Origin: Rhytidiadelphus loreus
Lineage: Eukaryota; Streptophyta; Bryopsida; Hypnales; Hylocomiaceae
Assembly (NCBI GenBank): GCA_947034895.1
Contig: OX344761.1
Coordinates: 66,773,839 to 66,837,838, forward strand
Reading direction: 5' to 3'
Length of the DNA stretch: 64,000 nt
Part shown: in pieces, positions 57,566-64,000 of the stretch
Position numbering within the stretch: the stretch's first letter is position 1
How the letters are laid out: every line of letters starts with the position of its first letter
Notes under the pieces: generated by a model
What the model was told of the DNA's origin: nothing
The model's database searches: none
What the model saw: the letters and a program-made list of their open reading frames with translations, nothing else
Program-made: the position numbers and the translations under genes

Positions 57566-58774
57566 TACAAAATATTCACCATTAATGGAGTGACACATTA
57601 TCCCTCGTTGTCATAAAAAATCAGATTTTATTGTAGAATGCTTTGATTTTTGTCATAAGAAAAATGAATTTGGATTTGGACAGAATTGGACCCAAAGTTA
57701 GGTGACTAAATTGGGTTGGTCTACTAATGAAATTGAGAAATGAACAGTAATGGGTTGGTTTACCTTATTGAATGTTATAAATACGAAGTAGATCATGTAG
57801 GGTATTAAGGGAGCCAACCCATTTTCGACCACTTAAGCAATTGAGCATATCTAGAATGTAGGTATGTTGAGTGGAAATTTTTTCTTATGAGCAAAAATAG
57901 ATTTTATAAAGATTCTATGATTTTTCACAATTTTATTTTTCAAAAAAAAATTACCATGAATTTTTTGGGTGAAGATTTTATTTGTTCCATACTAATTATA
58001 TTGGTCATCCTATTTCTAACCAAGGGCTAGTTGCAAAATTGAGAGTCCTATAGCCCAATTATAATGCGCCATTCTTAATCACTTATTCATCTCGTCCTTG
58101 CACAAAAATAGACCTCCCTCTACTACCAAAATGGGAGGTAATTAGGAATAGGTTGGTTCCTATATGCAAGGTAATTGTAAAAAAAGGGTCCCTTATTTTG
58201 TCTTGTGATAATCATATGTTCTTCACCTCCCCTATCTATTTTGAGGCCCCTAATTGCAAATATGAATTCCAAAATTCTCAAACTTTATCATGTGTGGAAA
58301 ATAAAAAATTCTTGGATTTCTTCTATGGATAAATTTACCCATGGCCCACTTAGTATGACCACTTCAATGTCCTATGTGTTGCATTTGATGGGGCATTTGA
58401 CTAGTATTTGGAATATTGTCAAGTTGCAACCTCTTTGTGTCACAACTTAGATGCCTTGAGCCTCATTTAAGGGGGGGTCCCTTTGGGCCAAATTGAAGCA
58501 TTGTGGGAGGATTTTTTTACTTTTGATGCTTCGAAAGTAGTCCTTGAGTTTTTGTTTCTTGTTTTTTCATATTTGTGTACACAATCAATACTAGGCACAA
58601 ATATTGGTGAATCATGTGAGTGGAGCAACTATTGTAAATTAATAGTGAACTAAGAAGATCAAACAACTCGATTGAGGTTAGGGAGGTGTTTGCTTATATT
58701 GGGTTTGGATTTGCAAGATATTAAATTCATTAAGATAAATTATTTAATTGTATAGGTGTTCTGGTTATGTATGC
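57566..58774. other. AT-rich DNA, no gene
   Basis: Only short, unconserved ORFs. No repeat structure was recognised. Confidence 0.5.
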
Positions 58775-58778
58775 TTAA

Positions 58779-59709
58779 CCCCTAAAGGACCAAGGCCTTT
58801 TTTCTGCAAGAAAACACACACAACTGCCATACCTATAGCAAGGAGTAAAAATAATTGAAACATTGCTTTTTTTTCCATATCTAATAGTAGGATCTTACAC
58901 CTAACTAGTATGAGAGTGTGTGGAAAAAATTTCAAAATTTTTGACCGCTCAGATTGCAAGATATCTGCGTTGAAAGTGGAAAAAACAAGTTTTTCAGCAC
59001 ATTGCGGGACTAGATTTTTTGACTTTGAACATTTTGAACTTAAAATTTTTGCACTACAGAGTTTTGAGCTTTAAATATTTATAGCGGAGAATTGAGTTGA
59101 AAGTCTAGGTAAAAAAAAAATTCAAAAAAAATTAATTATCATTCTTAAGAAAATTGTTAAGTAGAAGTAGGTATGAGATAGAAGGAACATCTAAAATATT
59201 CATATATTTTAGATGGAATTAAAATGCAGTAATCCCAATGGTGAGATTGTTTTAGCAAGTAAATCAGACCATGCAAAAAAAAAATTTGAAAAATTTGAAA
59301 AATTGCATTCATAGATGAATCCTACAAGTTATTTTTTTCTAGAAGATGCTCTAACTGCCCGAAAAACAAGAATGTCCTGTCCATAACTTTCTCATAACAT
59401 ATCCAAATGAAATGAATCAAAGCTTTCCAAATAGACAAAAATATAATCTATGAGAAAAAAAAAAAATTTAATTCAAATTTTTTTCCATTTTCTTTTGGCT
59501 GCCCGAGTTGCCCGCCGTCCCCTCGTTTGAGCTTATTTGGTCATAACTATTGTTCCCAAGCACCAATTTTGAAAAAAATTATATTCCCACAGAGCTAATC
59601 AACTTTTCTACCTCCAAAAAGAATTTCAAAAATTAGGAGAAAATTTCAGCCCGTAGGTACTTGCCCAAAAACACATTTGTCCCCCCAAAGGACAATGGTC
59701 CTTTAGGGG
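58779..59709 (+). mobile_element. TTAA-flanked element with perfect 14-bp CCCC-ended termini, 931 bp
   Basis: TTAA at 58775-58778 precedes CCCCTAAAGGACCAAGG. The right end, as complement, is CCCCTAAAGGACCATTGTCC and is followed by TTAA at 59710-59713. The first 14 bases are identical at both ends. GGAC/GTCC pairing inside the right end repeats the hairpin seen in other family members. The body is AT-rich and non-coding. Confidence 0.8.
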
Positions 59710-60071
59710 TTAAATGATTGCAAGATTCTAGTGGAGTAAGTGATGAATTGGATGAGTGGAATAATTGAGCAATTTGGTATATAAATTGTCCTAACAACTT
59801 AACTAGTGGGATTATTATGAAGTATCTAATTGTACTATGCTTGAATCTATATTTGTTGGTCTCTAATAAAATGTTGAGTATTTGAATCGAGAGAAGTTCT
59901 AATCTTGAATGATTGTTTAATTATTATTAAGTGATTAAGAGGAATTTTTATTTTGATGTTCACACTAGTTATGTGTAACAATCTATAGCAAATTGGCAAA
60001 TGGTGTGAGATTTATTTAAAATAGGTTAAAATTGCTACTCAGCTATGAGTATTGTAAATTGTAAATGATTA

Positions 60072-60274
60072 CACTACAAGAGAAAGGGGTGTTTTAAGTA
60101 GTGTCCTAGACATCACGTCTTTTAAGTAATGTCTTTTGAGTAAGGTTTTAAGTAATATTTTACTAAAAAGACTGTCTTTTTAGTAAAATTTTACTTAAAA
60201 CCTTACTCAAAAGACATTACTTAAAAGACGTGATGTCTAGGACACTACTTAAAACACCCCTTTCTCTTGTAGTG
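60072..60274. mobile_element. CACTA-type MITE, near-perfect 203-bp palindrome
   Basis: The element begins CACTACAAGAGAAAGGGGTG and ends with its complement. It is flanked by TTA on both sides (60069-60071 and 60275-60277), a 3-bp duplication as made by CACTA (EnSpm) transposases. The arms of about 98 bases differ at one position (ATATTTT against AAATTTT near the centre). The transcript would fold into one long hairpin. Confidence 0.92.
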
Positions 60275-60277
60275 TTA

Positions 60278-61079
60278 ACTAAATAAATTTGGGATGGGAA
60301 AAATTAGTGAGTGATTAATTATGATGTTGCTCTGTGAGTTTCAACGGATTATTTGAGTAGGATGAGCTATTGCTAATTAAATAAGTTTATAGGAAAATTA
60401 TGATCAATGTTTTAATCAGTGTTTGAGAGTGGTAAGCCTAGTCCATGTGTCTAAGTGAGCTTGGTTCATTATTATCTGTAAGAAATGGATGTGGGAATTA
60501 ACCACTGGACTTGTTGGTTGGTTAAATCAAAGGAGATAATTGAAAATGAAACATTGAGTACACAATGTTGAAGTTAATACAAATGAATTGAAGAATTTTT
60601 ATAGTAACAAGAATTTGACTTGATCAACATCCAAATTATTAAAATTGGTGTAGATTAACAAGTTGATAGTAACTTAGGCGGTTAGCCTTAAGAAGTTGGG
60701 TTTGTCTGAGATTAATAAATTGCTACATTTAATTTGAGGCATCTTGTAATTGGTAAATGGATGAGAATTTTGATGTATGCATAATAATTTATGTGTGAAG
60801 AAATATCAAAATTTTATTCTATTAGCCTAAAGATAAGAACCTAAAAGAAGTAAGATTTCATGACGGTGTTACATTTATAATTAGTTGGAAGTGTGTGTTT
60901 GGGAGGATTTTGTAATTGAGCTTTAATTTGCCAACTAATGTGTCCACACAAAGTTGTATAATTGATTGAAATAATTATTTCTATTAATATAGAGCATGTG
61001 TCATAAGAATTACACAATTTTAGTCTATATTGAATTCAAATCAAATCATATCAAAAATTGACATATACATTACATGTGA
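60278..61079. other. AT-rich DNA, no gene
   Basis: No conserved ORF, repeat or element end was recognised. Confidence 0.5.
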
Positions 61080-61340
61080 TTTGGCTCTCGGGGAAGGCTG
61101 CGAGTTCCCAACTCGAAACCCCCCCGAGAACCGCCGATATCCGCTGTTCCCGGCCTGTGCTGACCTGGCCGAGAGACAGCCAAGTCTGATTTTTCGAAAA
61201 AAAAAAAAAAAAAAAATTAACTTTGTTTCTCAGTTTAAGGACTTAAAAAAGAAAATTTTGTTTAAAAAAAAAAAAAAAAAAAATTTGACAGTGGCATTCT
61301 TTTACTGCCGGGGGAACAATGCTGGGAACGGCCCTTAAAC
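61080..61340. repeat. GC-rich/poly-A dispersed repeat, copy 2
   Basis: Opposite-orientation relative of 41210-41450. It has two A runs (about 61199-61217 and 61265-61283) separated by TTAACTTTGTTTCTCAG, and TGCTGACCTGGCCGAGAGAC. Both edges change abruptly to AT-rich DNA, so it is probably an insertion. Confidence 0.65.
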
Positions 61341-63345
61341 GGCCCTTAAAATCCTGAAATCTCTTCTAATGGTGTCTTTGTATTTTGGTGGACATTACTT
61401 GTTTGTGTGGTTAAGTCATGAATAAAGTTTAGGTCAAATCGAGTGGTGAAGACAAATCAACCAAGGAAATGAATAGGTTTTTGTGGAGCTATAGAAAATG
61501 ACCAATAATCAAATGGGTGTGAATGATGATTAGTGAATGGTCTATGAACAAATTAACAAATAAGTTATCCTAAGAGATCATGTTTTGCATTAGACAAAAA
61601 CAATTTGCCTTAGTCTAGGAATTTGATTGTGCATCCTAAAGTTGAAATTAGGCTAGTATATGATAGCTAAGACAAGTTGCCATTGGTAAAACAATATCAT
61701 GGTAATTGAAGAATAATTATATATATATAACTTGTTAAATGATTACATTAAAAAGCATCCGCATTTGCATGTTCAATTTGAGGATATTACTCGTCAATTT
61801 GCCAAAACCCTGATTTTTTACTAGGTAGGACAAGGACCAATGATGCCAATGTGTGAGCATAGAAATGCGAGCATGTCAGTCTTGAGTATAAGTAGATATC
61901 CTACAACCATTGAAGTATTTATATCATAAATGCCTATAATATAGGTATCTATAACATAATTTCACTATAATTATCGGAGGTTTCTATGATATAGACACCT
62001 ATAACATAGATGTATAGTCTTCTAAGCTCATAGACTCACATAATAACAACCCTTGGACATGGACACCATACATTATCCATAGCATTAAGGAGTGGACTGT
62101 GTAAATTTGGATATAAGAGTGATTATATTAAATTATTGCATCCATGACCCTTTATTTCCCTAAAAGAAAACTAATAACATATAAATCTACAAAACAAATG
62201 ACTTAAGACACATAAACAATAGATGAAATTGACCTTTTCTTTTCTTTGATCCCCCTATGCTTGTCTTAGGGTTTGTAAGTTAAGTGCAAATCTAAACTAC
62301 AAGATTCCACCTTATTTATGTCACAATTTAGTTGCTACCCTATTTGTGCACTATGAACAAATATCAAACACATTGAAATGTACATTGCTAGTACATATTG
62401 AACACAAAGTGGCACAAATAGATACATGACATATATTAAATAATTGTTAATGCCAGCAATGATTTAATTGACTTACATGTCAACACTTATGGAAAATGGT
62501 TATCAAATTGGAACTTCTTTCCATAGTTTGTGCCTTACTAAATTGCTTCATTTCTATATGCATTGGGCGTACAATATCATTTGAATAATGCTTTCTTCTA
62601 TCAAAACAAATTCTAAATTCCACATAAAAGCTCACATTTTCAAATTTCACAAGTAAATTCAAGCTATTTCAAACTTCTTTTTTCATCCAAATGCAATTTT
62701 GTATCCAAAAACACACTTTCTACATTTCGGAGCCAAATGTATTCAAGTTTCTTTAAGGATTTACTAGAGATTAAAGAGACTTCTTTTTCTAAAGATTGGA
62801 CCTCTTTCATCCACTTGAATTTTGCATATGTTTTTGTCTCTCAACCTTCATATTTTATATTTTATATGTTTTTATCTAATTTTTAATTTAATTGAAGATT
62901 TGACTTTATAAAAGTGAAATTGTTTTAATACAATAGCATTCAATTCATTGAATTATCAATGAAATATTAAAAAATTTAAGTGAAAAATATAAGATGAAAT
63001 AGATCATTGGTTGATTCTCACATCTTAACCCTAAAGGATGCAAAGGACAAAAGTGTCCATTGAGTTACTTTCAAGGTTCCTTCTAGACTCTTTGCCAATG
63101 CATGTTTTCATTGGATGAAGGATAGTTGTGTAGTTGATGATTATGATGATGGCATTGGCCCATAGTATCAAAGTTAATCTCTATAATCCCTATTGTGTAA
63201 CTTCAATGATTAATGATATTGAAGACTTGAATGAGTTGGTAGGGGTTCAATTATTCCCCAAGGACATGAAGTTTTTATATACATACACTTCACTTCAAAG
63301 ACTTAAAAAAATCCTAAACAAAATATGAAATTTTATAAGATGACT
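61341..63345. other. AT-rich DNA with one orphan TTAA-type end
   Basis: TTAA at 63025-63028 is followed by CCCTAAAGGATGCAAAGGAC and a GGAC/GTCC hairpin, a left end of the TTAA family without a visible partner. CTATAACATA-type words recur at 61930-62010. No gene is seen. Confidence 0.45.
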
Positions 63346-63349
63346 TTAA

Positions 63350-63926
63350 CCCCAAAGTGCCTGTAGCATCACATTTTGGTGTTGACAAAAATTTTAAGTG
63401 AAATAAAATCCTACCTAATCATTAAATTTTGTCATTTTCTTAGGCATTTAATCATTTTGTTTTGTTATAAATATTAAAATCTATTTTAGAAAAAAAATGT
63501 ACATGACTTTTCTATTCAAGTTTCTATGCAAGTAGATTCATCGTAATACTTGAGTTTTGTATTATGAGTTCCTAAAGAAGAGTCTCAAGTACACTTCAAC
63601 TTTTTTTTAAATCATGTTGCAAATTCATTTAAAAAATTTGAGTAAATTTTGAGATGAGATATATTGATTATAGTTATGCATGTTATTTCCTTTCACTTTT
63701 TATTTTTTTACATGACCATTATTTTAAGTTTGAAATGCAAACAAAGGATTAGAAAACTTTGAATAACTTCAAAATTTCTAACACCATGTGATCAAACAAT
63801 ATAATTTTGCAATCCATATGTATTATTGTGTTTAAGATCCTATGATCATAGTTACAATTTGAAATTTTCGGTAAAACTTACAAAATCTTTGCATTTCTGT
63901 TTAAGTAAGGGCCACTTTACACCTAA
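63350..63926 (+). mobile_element. TTAA-family element with degenerate right end
   Basis: TTAA at 63346-63349 precedes CCCCAAAGTGCCTGTAGC. The body from about 63500 follows the order of the element at 28028-28673, including TTGCAAATTCATTTAAAAAA, TTATGCATGTTA and GATCAAACAATATAATTTTG. The presumed right end GGGCCACTTTACACC at about 63911-63925 is a weakened version of GGGTCATTTTGGGG. Confidence 0.55.
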
Positions 63927-64000
63927 AGAGGAGGCTAATTCCCCTTGAGGTCAATTGCAGATATTTCAACCCCTTGTAGGCTTAAGGCTATCTTCAACTA

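Overview
The window looks like AT-rich nuclear DNA from a streptophyte plant. A seed-free land plant or a close algal relative seems likelier than a flowering plant, but the species cannot be named from sequence alone. The evidence is plant-only genes with GT-AG introns: two copies of the spliceosomal Sm-F gene, a CASTOR/POLLUX-type regulatory protein, a chloroplast outer-envelope OEP7-like protein, and two plastid-targeted CBS-pair proteins. Genes are sparse. Most of the sequence is transposon-derived, with at least eight structural classes of mobile element and many tandem repeats.

Layout. 1-9 kb: the 5' part of a minus-strand LTR retrotransposon (zinc-knuckle ORF, tRNA-Asp-type primer binding site, start of the LTR). 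It is followed by repeat-dense DNA: an alternating array of two short motifs at 1.9-3.9 kb, a GC-rich minisatellite, an 81-bp array and a 139-bp array. 9.1-13.4 kb: a ten-exon gene whose conceptual product joins a ParB-like N-terminal segment to a permuted DNA-methyltransferase-like C-terminal segment. It carries a stop codon and a one-base frame lesion. 15.4-17.1 kb and 38.6-40.1 kb: a direct segmental duplication, each copy with an intact Sm-F gene encoding the same 87-residue protein. 18.5-20.7 kb: a hAT transposase broken by two in-frame stops, followed by a hairpin and a SINE-like element. 23.5-25.5 kb: the CASTOR/POLLUX-like protein without a channel pore. 28-43 kb: mostly mobile elements (decayed mariner-like element, foldback elements, an Emigrant-type pogo MITE, several TTAA-flanked elements). 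44.7 kb: OEP7-like gene. 47.2-54.0 kb: tandem pair of CBS genes with identical intron phases. 55-64 kb: foldback, Mutator-like, TTAA-type and CACTA-type nonautonomous elements in AT-rich DNA.

How parts relate. The five intact genes are ordinary housekeeping or organelle genes: mRNA splicing, chloroplast envelope, adenylate-sensing CBS modules and a channel-regulator fold. They do not form a pathway. The two candidates for undescribed biology are (i) the ParB/methyltransferase-like split gene, whose domain order recalls prokaryotic and phage ParB-methylase fusions, and (ii) a family of TTAA-flanked, CCC-ended elements with a conserved hairpin just inside one end, which have the terminal signature of piggyBac but lie in plant DNA. 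The motif array at 1.9-3.9 kb is a third unexplained structure.
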